In this document: positions 7,027 to 14,771 of the stretch, piece after piece
How positions within the stretch are numbered: position 1 is the stretch's first letter
Layout: the number at the start of each line of letters is the position of its first letter
IMG/VR virus record: IMGVR_UViG_3300030110_001377
Coordinates: 1-23,611 of that record
Source: a virus
DNA length: 23,611 nucleotides
Strand: one strand, 5' to 3'
Program-made: the position numbers and the translations under genes
Notes under the pieces: generated by a model
What the model was told of the DNA's origin: nothing
What the model saw: the letters and a program-made list of their open reading frames with translations, nothing else
Databases searched by the model: none

Positions 7027-7915
7027 TACCTTCTCCTTTGTTATATGGACAGATGTCTCGAACTGCACAATAAGACTTACACTTAACACCTGACCAAGTT
7101 TCTTCATCAGTACACTTATCTGGTAACTCGTTATGTTCTAAAGACCAGATAAGAGCGTCTCTTTTTAATTCAAATCTATCTAGTAGATGTTCGTTATTTA
7201 TAAAGGGAACTTTCATCATATAAATCTTTTTATCTATACCCCTTTCTCTTGCAATTTGTAGACCTGCATCTCTAACTGTGGCTTGTATATACATCTTATC
7301 CACCTCGTAACCATTGCTTTCTAGTAAGTATCTATAGAAGTTTACTTGCCATCCCCAATCTTCCATATCTACTTTATTATCATCTACATAAAACTCCTTA
7401 ATTCTCTTAGGTGTACCAGCCTTACCCCACCTACCACTTCTCTTATATACTTCTGTTGGGTGATGTACATATTTATGTTGTATACCTAAACACTTTGCTA
7501 TTTTGTAAGAACCAGAAAACTTGTAATCTACAAGTGTTTTTGTATCCTTATCAAATAGGTCTACAATTCCTGTTATACCTAGGGATTCTAGGGGAATCTC
7601 TGAGCCTAGTCTATTAGATAGATAGTGGTGTTGATGAGATGATTCTTCTAGTTTTAAATGGTGTAGAGTACCTGCCAAAGAGAATGCATTATCTTCTGGC
7701 TCTGTATAGTAATCTTCTTTTCTCTGTAGATACGATTGACAAGTACCTTGTAATAACTCTGTAGTAGATGGTTTTCTATTTGGTTCTCTATCTGATGACA
7801 TATGTAGTAACGTAGGTAGTGATACACCCATTCTTTCTACATCCACCTTTCCTCTGCTCACATCTTCAAGAGATACAACTTCACCATCTGGATATTTAAA
7901 CCCTTTCAACGGCAT
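7019..7915 (-). CDS. Cas4/RecB-like PD-(D/E)XK exonuclease with Fe-S cysteines
   Basis: A 298-residue nuclease, probably resecting DNA ends to make single strands for the Rad52-like partner. Motifs: GTLHHLKLE (82-90, motif I with His85/His86), GIVDLFD (116-122, catalytic Asp119), LVDYKFSG (128-135, D130-x-K132) and WQVNFYRYLL (189-198, the QxxxY motif). One cysteine before the core (C59) and C279, C283, C289 after it have the spacing of the 4Fe-4S cluster in Cas4 and AddB; C268 is extra. GAGGT precedes the ATG. No cas1, cas2 or CRISPR array lies nearby, so this is a phage recombination exonuclease rather than a CRISPR gene. Confidence 0.87.
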   Translation of the reverse strand: MPLKGFKYPDGEVVSLEDVSRGKVDVERMGVSLPTLLHMSSDREPNRKPSTTELLQGTCQSYLQRKEDYYTEPEDNAFSLAGTLHHLKLEESSHQHHYLSNRLGSEIPLESLGITGIVDLFDKDTKTLVDYKFSGSYKIAKCLGIQHKYVHHPTEVYKRSGRWGKAGTPKRIKEFYVDDNKVDMEDWGWQVNFYRYLLESNGYEVDKMYIQATVRDAGLQIARERGIDKKIYMMKVPFINNEHLLDRFELKRDALIWSLEHNELPDKCTDEETWSGVKCKSYCAVRDICPYNKGEGNE

Positions 7916-7978
7916 AATTTTACCTCATTTTCTCGTTTAGAATTTACCAACCTGTCCATAATTGAAGCAAGTTTTATT

Positions 7979-8167
7979 TTATTTTTCTTCATCATAATCA
8001 ATTATTTCATCATCAGATATAAATCTTTCTATATATATTCCTGAGTCAGACTCTATTATTTCTAGTTCTTTTTCTACAATCTCCTTAATAGACTTACCTC
8101 TATGTATGTAATCATCTTTATCTACATATACTGCTAGTTCTACTATTACTGTTTTATAACTTCCCAT
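7979..8167 (-). CDS. Small acidic protein, 62 aa
   Basis: Two strands and a helix (YKTVIVELAVYV, then SIKEIVEKELE) and a C-terminus very rich in Asp and Glu (SDDEIIDYDEEK). Its ATG shares one base with the stop of the upstream gene. It lies downstream of the amidoligase cassette on the same strand. A carboxylate-rich tail would be a possible substrate for a ligase, but this is speculation. Unknown family. Confidence 0.65.
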   Translation of the reverse strand: MGSYKTVIVELAVYVDKDDYIHRGKSIKEIVEKELEIIESDSGIYIERFISDDEIIDYDEEK

Positions 8168-8382
8168 TACTCTGTTTCCTTTTTAACTATTTCCCAACTC
8201 AACCAATTTTTAAACATTCTTTCAACTTGTATTGTAGACCTACTTATTAGGTCAAATTCAAGAGTGTCTGTTTTATTTACGCTAGGATTATGTATCATAG
8301 TCATCTTCATATCTCTACTTAACGCTCTCCACCAAAAGAGTGCTTTTTTTCTTACACTATTTACTACTATCTCTTTTGTCAT
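8167..8382 (-). CDS. Hypothetical protein, 71 aa
   Basis: A basic N-terminal half (SVRKKALFWWRAL) and a helical C-terminus. It starts 3 nt after the stop of the amidoligase gene, using the GAGGAGGAA at the end of that gene as its SD, so the two are translationally linked. No known motif. Confidence 0.65.
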   Translation of the reverse strand: MTKEIVVNSVRKKALFWWRALSRDMKMTMIHNPSVNKTDTLEFDLISRSTIQVERMFKNWLSWEIVKKETE

Positions 8383-8385
8383 TTG

Positions 8386-9543
8386 TTATTCCTCCTCTTT
8401 AAACTTAGTTGTTCTTTTGTGCATATACTCTAATAGATATAGTCCAAACATCTCAAGAATATCTTCAGTAGGTTTATTAAACCAATTATTTACATCTTCC
8501 TTGCTACATTTAGATAGCTCTATTCCCTTATTTATTATTATGTTTAATATGCTTATCCAATTAAGTATCTTCTCTTTATTTATTGTGCCAGAGTGTAGCC
8601 TAAATTCTATTGTACCGTGATAATATCTAGAGTGTATATTAAGAGCTGAGTATCTAGCGTCATTATACTTATCTGAACTAGGCTCACTACCCATATAATC
8701 ATAGTACGTATCTATTAAGTCTGACTCACTATCTATTCGAAGAAGAGTGTCCTTACTTATGTCGAAATCCTTACACCAATTAGAATCTTGCCTAGACTTA
8801 GGCATCATTGATTTTATCTGTTTTTGTAGACGTCTATATACTATACCTACGTGTGCTACTTCTCTTGCAGACATATCTGTAGAGTTAAAGTGTACGTGTA
8901 AACCACAACTTCTATTAACAGTTACGTCATTATTCCTCTTCCACCTCATTAATTTAGATAGACTATCTGCTAGTAGGTCTCCATCTGCAGGGTAAGATAC
9001 CATTTCTACACCTACATATTCTTCTGGTGGACTTATAGAACCATCACTATGTCTCTGCCAGAACTCAGGAGATTCACATTCGTAATTATATTCTGGAATT
9101 ACACACTCAACTTCTACACCTACTAATCTCTTAATAGGATATGTGAATGTACTAGAAGTCCTAGAGTAATTAGGTGGACAGCTATTAGTGAAGCTACTAA
9201 TCATACTACCAGATTCATCTGGTTCACAGCCTACACAGTACATACTATCATTTAAGTAGATAGAGTTGTCATTTTCTACTGGCTCTGAACAATGCTCACA
9301 GTAGCTATAATAATCATAGAAACAACTATCACAGTAAGTATCACCGCTACTATTTGAGTACCAGTCATCTATATGTATAGCATCAGAGCAACAAACACAC
9401 TCTGAGTAGCTATCATCAAAGCAAGGCTCACAAACCATAGCTTGTTCATTGTAGATTTCTATTGTCTCTGAACATTCAGAGCAACTAGGTGGAGGCTCTA
9501 CTCTCTGTGTTTGTGTAGGGTGCTGACTTTGTTGATAAGGCAT
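8386..9543 (-). CDS. Amidoligase (COOH-NH2 ligase) with N-terminal zinc ribbons, copy 1
   Basis: A 385-residue protein of two parts. Residues 21-106 contain six CxxC pairs (21/24, 38/41, 49/52, 71/74, 82/85, 103/106), which would make three zinc ribbons. From residue 140 it has the signature of the amidoligase branch of the glutamine-synthetase fold (Amidoligase_2): VGVEVE (141-146, metal-binding Glu144/Glu146), HSDGSI (165-170), VGVEMVS (177-183), CGLHVHF (213-219) and TIEFRLHSG (311-319). Such enzymes use ATP to join an amine or ammonia to a carboxylate. A good SD (AGGAG) lies 6 nt before the ATG. Two genes upstream is a glutamine amidotransferase, and beyond that a longer paralogue. Substrate unknown. 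It acts in the cytoplasm, as no signal peptide is present. Confidence 0.88.
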   Translation of the reverse strand: MPYQQSQHPTQTQRVEPPPSCSECSETIEIYNEQAMVCEPCFDDSYSECVCCSDAIHIDDWYSNSSGDTYCDSCFYDYYSYCEHCSEPVENDNSIYLNDSMYCVGCEPDESGSMISSFTNSCPPNYSRTSSTFTYPIKRLVGVEVECVIPEYNYECESPEFWQRHSDGSISPPEEYVGVEMVSYPADGDLLADSLSKLMRWKRNNDVTVNRSCGLHVHFNSTDMSAREVAHVGIVYRRLQKQIKSMMPKSRQDSNWCKDFDISKDTLLRIDSESDLIDTYYDYMGSEPSSDKYNDARYSALNIHSRYYHGTIEFRLHSGTINKEKILNWISILNIIINKGIELSKCSKEDVNNWFNKPTEDILEMFGLYLLEYMHKRTTKFKEEE

Positions 9544-9544
9544 A

Positions 9545-9868
9545 TCATACTCCTATATTACTTATTTCTATAATACCAACTACAAAAGCATTTACTACCT
9601 TCAGCCATTTCATATTCTTAAGTGCATCATACAAGCTAACTTCTACACAATCAGAGTCCATATCTATATCTACAGAACCAAGTTCCTTTATTTGTTTTTG
9701 TAGAAAATGCAGATACTCTTCGTAGCTACTATCGGCTAAGAATGGATTCCTCTTAGACTTCTCGTATATTTTTCTAATAACATACTCTTTAGACTTTAGC
9801 TTTATAGGATTAGGAAAACCTACAAGTATTACCTTCTTACTAGAAGAGTGATTCGTTTTTGTTTTCAT
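9545..9868 (-). CDS. Hypothetical protein inside the amidoligase cassette, 107 aa
   Basis: Starts 29 nt inside the amidotransferase gene with a GGGGGT SD and ends just before the copy 1 amidoligase. The sequence has a basic N-terminus (MKTKTNHSSSKK), a strand VILVGFPNPI, a helical middle, and a hydrophobic end (VVNAFVVGIIEISNIG). I do not recognise the family. Its fixed place between the two enzymes makes it a candidate partner, carrier or substrate of the system. Confidence 0.7.
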   Translation of the reverse strand: MKTKTNHSSSKKVILVGFPNPIKLKSKEYVIRKIYEKSKRNPFLADSSYEEYLHFLQKQIKELGSVDIDMDSDCVEVSLYDALKNMKWLKVVNAFVVGIIEISNIGV

Positions 9869-10877
9869 CTACACTACCCCCTTCGCTATTTTTTTCTCTA
9901 TAGGCATCTCCATAGTACTCACAATCAAAGCATACATTACTACCAGTAGCATCATTCCATATCTCATCTACTGGTGTATACTCATAGCAATAAGTACATA
10001 TCTCTCTTCTACCACTATCTGTAGAGCCAGATGTTATAAGATGACTACTAGCAGGGCTAGGGTTACTATCCTTAGAATAGTAGTTGTAATTTCTACCAGA
10101 CCAAGAACTACCACCATAAACACTATTTCTATAGCTATACTGACTAATAGTATCAAATGGTACTTGCTCTTGATTAGGTCTACTATCGAAGTTGTCAGTA
10201 TCATATGTGAAGATATAATCTTCTGGTACTGATTTAATAGGTAGGTTTAACCCAGCTCTAATCATAGCATCTTGCATTATAGCTTTAGTAGATGCCCAGA
10301 GTAATACTCTAGCCTTCTTCCAGTAAGCTACTACTATAGGTCTACCTGACTCTCTAGCTAGGTGTACCTTTCTATTGCTATCCTTAACCCAAGTAATAGC
10401 AAAGTCTCCATCTATTGACTCGAAGGCTTTATCCATCTGTATTCTATTCAATGATTGGAATAGAACTTGTGAGTCTACCTCTGGTACAGACTTACCTAGC
10501 TTTTTTGCTACTTGATTGTAATTATAGATAATACCATTGTGTACACCAGTAACATCACCTACATTAAATGGGTGAGCGTTATGCACTTTTACAGAGCCGT
10601 GAGTAGCAAGTCTCACGTGTCCCATAACAATAGTAGTATCTCTTGTTATTCTACTAAGAATATCAGTATCCCAGACATCTTTAGACACTAAAGATGAAGA
10701 GTCTAGTAGAGTCTTGTAGGTAAATCTATGTTCTGAATCCATTATAGAAAATCCAGTACTATCTTCACCTCTAACAGATGACTCATCTGTTAACTCTTCA
10801 AACACTCTCTTAAGTATGTCTAGTTGATTATCTGATTGTCTACCGCTAGTCTTAGCGAAACCAAATATACCACACAT
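9840..10877 (-). CDS. Class II glutamine amidotransferase with C-terminal zinc ribbon
   Basis: A 345-residue Ntn hydrolase that would release ammonia from glutamine. It starts MCGIFGF, so Cys2 becomes the N-terminal nucleophile after Met removal. Other class II residues are present: RGEDSTG (36-42), GHVRLATHG (86-94), NAHPF (100-104), VHNGIIYN (112-119), DSQVLF (135-140) and IDGDFA (155-160). After residue 225 comes a Ser/Tyr/Asn-rich linker and then a zinc ribbon (C294/C297, C316/C319). No synthetase domain is fused, so the ammonia must go to another protein, most likely one of the flanking amidoligases, which also carry zinc ribbons. AGGAG precedes the ATG, 17 nt after the copy 2 amidoligase stop. 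Confidence 0.93.
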   Translation of the reverse strand: MCGIFGFAKTSGRQSDNQLDILKRVFEELTDESSVRGEDSTGFSIMDSEHRFTYKTLLDSSSLVSKDVWDTDILSRITRDTTIVMGHVRLATHGSVKVHNAHPFNVGDVTGVHNGIIYNYNQVAKKLGKSVPEVDSQVLFQSLNRIQMDKAFESIDGDFAITWVKDSNRKVHLARESGRPIVVAYWKKARVLLWASTKAIMQDAMIRAGLNLPIKSVPEDYIFTYDTDNFDSRPNQEQVPFDTISQYSYRNSVYGGSSWSGRNYNYYSKDSNPSPASSHLITSGSTDSGRREICTYCYEYTPVDEIWNDATGSNVCFDCEYYGDAYREKNSEGGSVDENKNESLF

Positions 10878-10894
10878 TTAGTTTTCTCCTTTGT

Positions 10895-12703
10895 TTATTT
10901 GTTATCTATTCTACTTTCTATATACTCAGCACCCCACATACCCGTAACATCTCTAAGGATATCTAGAGCGTGAGTCTTTTTAGAAATTATTTTACTATAT
11001 AATCTAGGCTTATTACTTAATTCAGTAGAAGCATCCATTATCTTATTTAAAAATCTTATCCAATGTTTTATAGGTCTAGATTTAATAGAGCCTTCGTGAT
11101 ATCTGAACTCTATTGTACCCATATAGAATCTAGCGTGTATATTAGTACCTAGATATCTAGCCTCATTATATTTATTATCATTAATAGATGAATCAGCTAG
11201 GTCATAATATCTAGTTACTAGTTCTGGTAGTGTTTTTATACTAGCTATTTCTGTAGCTGACATATCTATATGCCTACAGTATCTATTTGAGTCGCTTCTA
11301 TATTCAGGTAGACTTTCATAAATTGCATTCTGTATTCTACTCATAATCATTAGTAGTGACTTTATTTCTATAAAATTAAAATCTACTGCATTTAAGTGTA
11401 TGTGTATACCACAAGATTCATCTACTGAATTATATTCATCTAGATTAACTTTTTCTAGTGATGTTAAGGCTGTATCTACTTCATCTCCTATTATTGGTCT
11501 ACTTGTAACAAACTCTACACCACCACTATTTAGAGAACCATCATCTACTACACTAAAATACTTCGGTATATATCCATTGTTCTCGTAATCATCTGCATCA
11601 TCATACTCAGAGATAACTTCGCTCTCTATACCTATAAACCTATTAAATTCACTTTTACTACCATACTTTCTAGGTAGGTCTCTACCTCTAAATGGGTTAA
11701 GTAGATATTGTTGTAGTAACAATGTTGCACAGCTATGACAATATGTTCTACTAAAAATATGCGAGTATTTACTTCCATTGTCTTTAAATCTTTGATACAC
11801 TAACCTTAGTTCTACGTTATTATCTAGACCTCTAACCTTATCCAAATCTATGTAATCTATACATTTACATCTAGTACAAGACTTGTAGAAATTATCCCAA
11901 CAGGTATTACAGCATATACTAACTTCAGCATCTTCACATATGCTTCTACTAGCCGAGTTACTGTCTATAGTAGCATCTACTACTCTACTTATTATATCTG
12001 TTTGTTGGCATACGTCACAATCTACATACTTAGTAAGGTAACACTTATCACAAACGTAGTCATCTACAAACTTTCTTATATCGCTTGTAGTTATACAATC
12101 ACAATACTTACAATTCTGGTACTCGTGAGAAACATTAGGAGATTCACTTATAATTCTCTTATATGTGCGTGTGTACTCTGTACGCAGATATCTTCTATTG
12201 GATTTAATTCTAGAATCATCTTTATCTACAAAATCTAAAGTCTGTATGTATTTATGTAGACCACTATCTAGTACATCAGAACTCGTTTGTATAAAATGAG
12301 ATAATTCGTAGATATCATCTTGTCTATACTTCATACCCATTATATAGATATAGTAGTTAAACCAAACATCCGTTTCATCTTCTTGACGTTCAAGAACTGT
12401 AGTAAATATATTTCTACTCATATACATTAGGTCTATAGCTCTACATAATATTCTATCACCATTTCTAGTTTCTATTAATACACCTAATGGATTTTTATCT
12501 ATTTCTAGATAATTGCTATCTACATTTGCAATATCTATTATTTTAGATATTCTACTCGATAGAGTTTGGTAGTCTTGCTTATGTACCCCACTACTTCTAT
12601 TGTATAAATCTAAGTCTTGTAGGTCTAAACAAAAACAATCATTAATATCTACATATCTAGCGTATCTAGTATTACATAGTATTACTTCATTTGAATAGAC
12701 CAT
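10895..12703 (-). CDS. Amidoligase with long N-terminal region and zinc ribbons, copy 2
   Basis: A 602-residue paralogue of the copy 1 amidoligase. Residues 1-190 are unique to it and have no recognised domain. Residues 198-325 hold many cysteine pairs (198/201, 218/221, 229/232, 265/268, 276/279, 322/325). The catalytic part follows: FIGIESE (356-362), VDDGSLN (386-392), GGVEFVTS (394-401), CGIHIHL (431-437) and TIEFRYHEG (530-538), matching copy 1 motif by motif. A shared KYN.ARY...NIH.R.Y segment just before the last motif shows descent by duplication. Both copies keep the metal-binding glutamates, so both look active. The different lengths suggest different substrates or the two halves of a complex. 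GAGAGG precedes the ATG, which lies within the end of a tiny membrane-protein gene. Confidence 0.85.
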   Translation of the reverse strand: MVYSNEVILCNTRYARYVDINDCFCLDLQDLDLYNRSSGVHKQDYQTLSSRISKIIDIANVDSNYLEIDKNPLGVLIETRNGDRILCRAIDLMYMSRNIFTTVLERQEDETDVWFNYYIYIMGMKYRQDDIYELSHFIQTSSDVLDSGLHKYIQTLDFVDKDDSRIKSNRRYLRTEYTRTYKRIISESPNVSHEYQNCKYCDCITTSDIRKFVDDYVCDKCYLTKYVDCDVCQQTDIISRVVDATIDSNSASRSICEDAEVSICCNTCWDNFYKSCTRCKCIDYIDLDKVRGLDNNVELRLVYQRFKDNGSKYSHIFSRTYCHSCATLLLQQYLLNPFRGRDLPRKYGSKSEFNRFIGIESEVISEYDDADDYENNGYIPKYFSVVDDGSLNSGGVEFVTSRPIIGDEVDTALTSLEKVNLDEYNSVDESCGIHIHLNAVDFNFIEIKSLLMIMSRIQNAIYESLPEYRSDSNRYCRHIDMSATEIASIKTLPELVTRYYDLADSSINDNKYNEARYLGTNIHARFYMGTIEFRYHEGSIKSRPIKHWIRFLNKIMDASTELSNKPRLYSKIISKKTHALDILRDVTGMWGAEYIESRIDNK

Positions 12704-12833
12704 CTCTTACCTCTCTTATTATTGCTACTATATAATCCTTATATACAAAAGCAACACCAGTAGAGAAAATCGTCAATACACTAATATGACTTTCTCCACA
12801 AGAGCCTAGTAGATGGTAAAGTATGTCTTTCAT
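12687..12833 (-). CDS. Tiny membrane protein, 48 aa
   Basis: Starts at an ATG with GGAGAT just upstream. Residues 17-40 are mostly hydrophobic (ISVLTIFSTGVAFVYKDY, then IVAII), consistent with one membrane helix, and the end is charged. The stop overlaps the copy 2 amidoligase start by 17 nt, so the two are coupled. Function unknown. It would be the first gene of the amidoligase cassette. Confidence 0.6.
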   Translation of the reverse strand: MKDILYHLLGSCGESHISVLTIFSTGVAFVYKDYIVAIIREVRDGLFK

Positions 12834-12855
12834 ACTATCTCCTATGTTGTTGTTA

Positions 12856-13287
12856 TTACTTACTTTGTTCTACAGCCCAGTAGTAATCTAAATCTGGACT
12901 CTCTTCCCACTTGTACTTAGAGTAAAACTTGAAGTCTTTTCTAAGTAGGTTACTTCTATGAGAAGCGTGTACTCTACTATCACCCAACCAAGTGGGCATC
13001 TCTATAGAATCTGGCAGACCTACTAAGTCCATAGTATTATTATATCCTCGTAGTATCCATTCTTCTATCATTTTGTTTTTGTAGAGTAACAACGCTTCTA
13101 CATAGCCATCCCACATTAGAACGGCAGGATGATTTAACCAACCCTTATAGCTTCTGCCCTGTAGAGTTGGATTATCTACTAATACATTGTAGATTTGTAA
13201 TGCTTCTACTCTTTGTTTACCTAGTCTACGATAATCTAGTACTTGTGCAGATAGAGTAAAATCTTCATATGGTAAAAATGTTTGCAT
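12856..13287 (-). CDS. MSMEG_6728 / pyrimidine-dimer glycosylase-like protein
   Basis: A 143-residue protein with the hallmarks of the family annotated as MSMEG_6728 or pyrimidine-dimer DNA glycosylase (endonuclease V-like): MQTFLPY at the start, LDYRRLGKQRVEALQI (17-32), LNHPAVLMWDG (51-61) and HASHRSNLLRKD (107-118). Its length is normal for the group. The proposed role is removal of UV-damaged pyrimidine dimers, but few members have been tested. The ATG immediately follows the TAG of the small gene upstream. A weak SD (GGAT) is present. Confidence 0.85.
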   Translation of the reverse strand: MQTFLPYEDFTLSAQVLDYRRLGKQRVEALQIYNVLVDNPTLQGRSYKGWLNHPAVLMWDGYVEALLLYKNKMIEEWILRGYNNTMDLVGLPDSIEMPTWLGDSRVHASHRSNLLRKDFKFYSKYKWEESPDLDYYWAVEQSK

Positions 13288-13413
13288 CTACAATATCCAT
13301 AACCTAAGTAGAACTATTAGTACATACATATAACCTAGCATTAGCAGATGTACTTCATAACCATCTACTATTTCACAAATAGCATCTACTATTTCTATTA
13401 TAATATCTATCAT
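13288..13413 (-). CDS. Tiny membrane protein, 41 aa
   Basis: An Ile/Val-rich N-terminus (MIDIIIEIVDAI) is followed by a hydrophobic helix (HLLMLGYMYVLIVLLRLWIL) reaching the C-terminus. AGGTG stands 6 nt before the ATG. Its stop directly abuts the ATG of the glycosylase-like gene. Probably one or two membrane segments; function unknown. Confidence 0.6.
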   Translation of the reverse strand: MIDIIIEIVDAICEIVDGYEVHLLMLGYMYVLIVLLRLWIL

Positions 13414-13422
13414 CTTAAGCAC

Positions 13423-13569
13423 CTATTGAGGTTTATATATATATTCTTTTATTCTACTTTTATTTTCTTTACGCTTTATTCTAGCTATCTGTGCAGGTGT
13501 TCTACCATTTGCTTTTAGTAGAGCATTTTGCTTTCTCTTAGCTACTTTTACTAGCTTTGAACGTCTCAT
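13423..13569 (-). CDS. Tiny basic protein, 48 aa
   Basis: Preceded by a perfect AGGAGG and coupled to the upstream gene by an ATGA overlap. About one third of the residues are Lys or Arg (MRRSKLVKVAKRKQNAL), with NGRTPAQIARIKRKEN resembling a short DNA-binding helix-turn-helix segment. Likely binds nucleic acid. No homologue recognised. Confidence 0.7.
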   Translation of the reverse strand: MRRSKLVKVAKRKQNALLKANGRTPAQIARIKRKENKSRIKEYIYKPQ

Positions 13570-13739
13570 TCTATTACCTCCTTTGTAGGTATTTTTATTT
13601 TGTCTAAAACTTTTTCAAATCTATTAGCCAAGATTCTATCATCTATGTTTCTATAATCTTGACCTCTTCTATCAAATTTGTACATACAGAGCCTTAATGC
13701 TTTTTTAACTAATAGTATATCTTCTTTATCTAGTTTCAT
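13566..13739 (-). CDS. Small hypothetical protein, 57 aa
   Basis: A helical, charged protein (MKLDKEDILLVKKALRL) with a repeated Asp-Arg pattern (FDRRGQDYRNIDDRIL). The start is 5 nt after the upstream stop, with a weak GGTAG as SD. The stop overlaps the next start (ATGA). Codon use is as in its neighbours. Function unknown. Confidence 0.65.
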   Translation of the reverse strand: MKLDKEDILLVKKALRLCMYKFDRRGQDYRNIDDRILANRFEKVLDKIKIPTKEVIE

Positions 13740-13743
13740 ATTA

Positions 13744-14259
13744 CTACCAAGTTTTCTCTTCTCTTAGTATTGGTCGTATTAATCTACTATCTATCTTCTT
13801 ACGCTTTCTACTATGGTAAGGTGTACCTACTACCATTCGTCTACGAACACTAACTGTTCTCTTAGCTTGTCTTTCTACTGCTTCTTGCTTCTCTTCTTCT
13901 AATAGAGTATTAGCAAGAGATAGCTTTTTGTAGGTAGCTTTACTATCTCTATCGAGTACATTTACTATCTTGTTATCTACATAAGCCTTCTTCCTAAGAA
14001 TTTCTATAACTTTCCAAGTCTTAAGCATAGAACTACTACAATTTTCTAGGACTAAGGGTTTATCTGTAGAACTGTCGTGTATCTCTAAAGAATAGCTACT
14101 ACCACTTTTATAGTACACAATATCTACTACACCTTTACTCTTAAACCTATAGAGGTCTATTGGTGTAGGTGATTGCATATCTACAATCATATCATCTCTA
14201 TTCATATTAGTACCTACTATTTTATTATCTACAAAATTCGTGTCTACAACTTTAAGCAT
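13744..14259 (-). CDS. Hypothetical early protein, basic C-terminus
   Basis: The frame gives 171 residues from an ATG without SD at 14259; an alternative Met19 (start 14205) has AGGT at a good distance. The first half is strand-rich (VVDIVYYKSG, SYSLEIHD), then a helical section (ANTLLEEEKQEAVERQAKR), and the last 40 residues are very basic (RTVSVRRRMVVG, SRKRKKIDSRL). Nucleic-acid or ribosome binding would fit. No family recognised. Confidence 0.65.
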   Translation of the reverse strand: MLKVVDTNFVDNKIVGTNMNRDDMIVDMQSPTPIDLYRFKSKGVVDIVYYKSGSSYSLEIHDSSTDKPLVLENCSSSMLKTWKVIEILRKKAYVDNKIVNVLDRDSKATYKKLSLANTLLEEEKQEAVERQAKRTVSVRRRMVVGTPYHSRKRKKIDSRLIRPILREEKTW

Positions 14260-14295
14260 ATAGATACGAAGTTAATAGATAAGTTTAAGTAGAGA

Positions 14296-14315
14296 GGCGG
14301 AAATTTCTCTCCGCC
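14296..14315 (-). other. Intercistronic hairpin
   Basis: A 6-bp GC-rich stem, GGCGGA/TCCGCC, with an 8-nt loop, about 20 nt after the stop of the upstream - strand gene. No U-tract follows on either strand, so it is probably an RNA-stability or attenuating hairpin, not a full terminator. Confidence 0.45.
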
Positions 14316-14335
14316 CCGTTCTACTATCAGCCGTT

Positions 14336-14590
14336 CTACTTCTTGATGTTTAGGTCTACTTTCTTTATTGTAGCTACCCCTTCAGGTAGGTTGTTGTTCC
14401 ATTCTTCAAGATATACATCTACAACAGCTTGGAAGTCGTTCCAAGAGTTTTGTACTTCAGTTGGAGCAAAGCTAAGTTTACCTATTCTCGCTTGGGCTAC
14501 ACCTAATGTACTCGCCATCATATCGGCCACATCCTTGCCCTGTAGTTCGGCAATCATTCTATACTGTTCGCCTGTTAGTTTTTTACCCAT
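14336..14590 (-). CDS. Hypothetical early protein, 84 aa
   Basis: A well-formed gene with AGGAGA 8 nt before the ATG. The N-terminal half is helical (LTGEQYRMIAELQGKDVADM), the middle includes W49NDF, and the end is basic. It is the first gene downstream of the repeat-rich non-coding region, so it may be controlled by those sites. No family recognised. Confidence 0.7.
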   Translation of the reverse strand: MGKKLTGEQYRMIAELQGKDVADMMASTLGVAQARIGKLSFAPTEVQNSWNDFQAVVDVYLEEWNNNLPEGVATIKKVDLNIKK

Positions 14591-14646
14591 TCTATTATTC
14601 TCCTTTATAGGTTGTTTGCTCTCTACTACTCATGTTATCTACTAAA

Positions 14647-14664
14647 TGAGCGTTTTGAGCGTTT
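14647..14664. repeat. Tandem 9-bp direct repeat TGAGCGTTT
   Basis: Two exact head-to-tail copies of TGAGCGTTT, followed by a T/G run. The word GAGCGTTT also occurs at 4466-4473, just upstream of the start of the tiny zinc-finger gene. Both lie in the leaders of - strand genes. Confidence 0.6.
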
Positions 14665-14771
14665 GTTTGTTTTTTTGATATTTTCACGCCACAACGTACA
14701 ACAAAAATAGTCAATAAAAAATATTGTTTATTAACTTTATTCTTCGTAACTTCAGGCTTTTTGGGTGATAA

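Noticed and set aside
7534-7545. Reverse-strand AAAAACACTTG resembling the shared promoter family
   Set aside because: It lies within the nuclease codons for KTLVDY and lacks a suitable -10 box 18 bp away.
8386-14259. Very frequent GTAGA/TCTAC words in the early genes
   Set aside because: Explained by codon preference (GTA-GAT, AGT-AGA, CTA) and not confined to non-coding DNA.
14709-14714. Reverse-strand TTGACT as a -35 box for the 84-aa gene
   Set aside because: No acceptable -10 box occurs 16-19 bp downstream.
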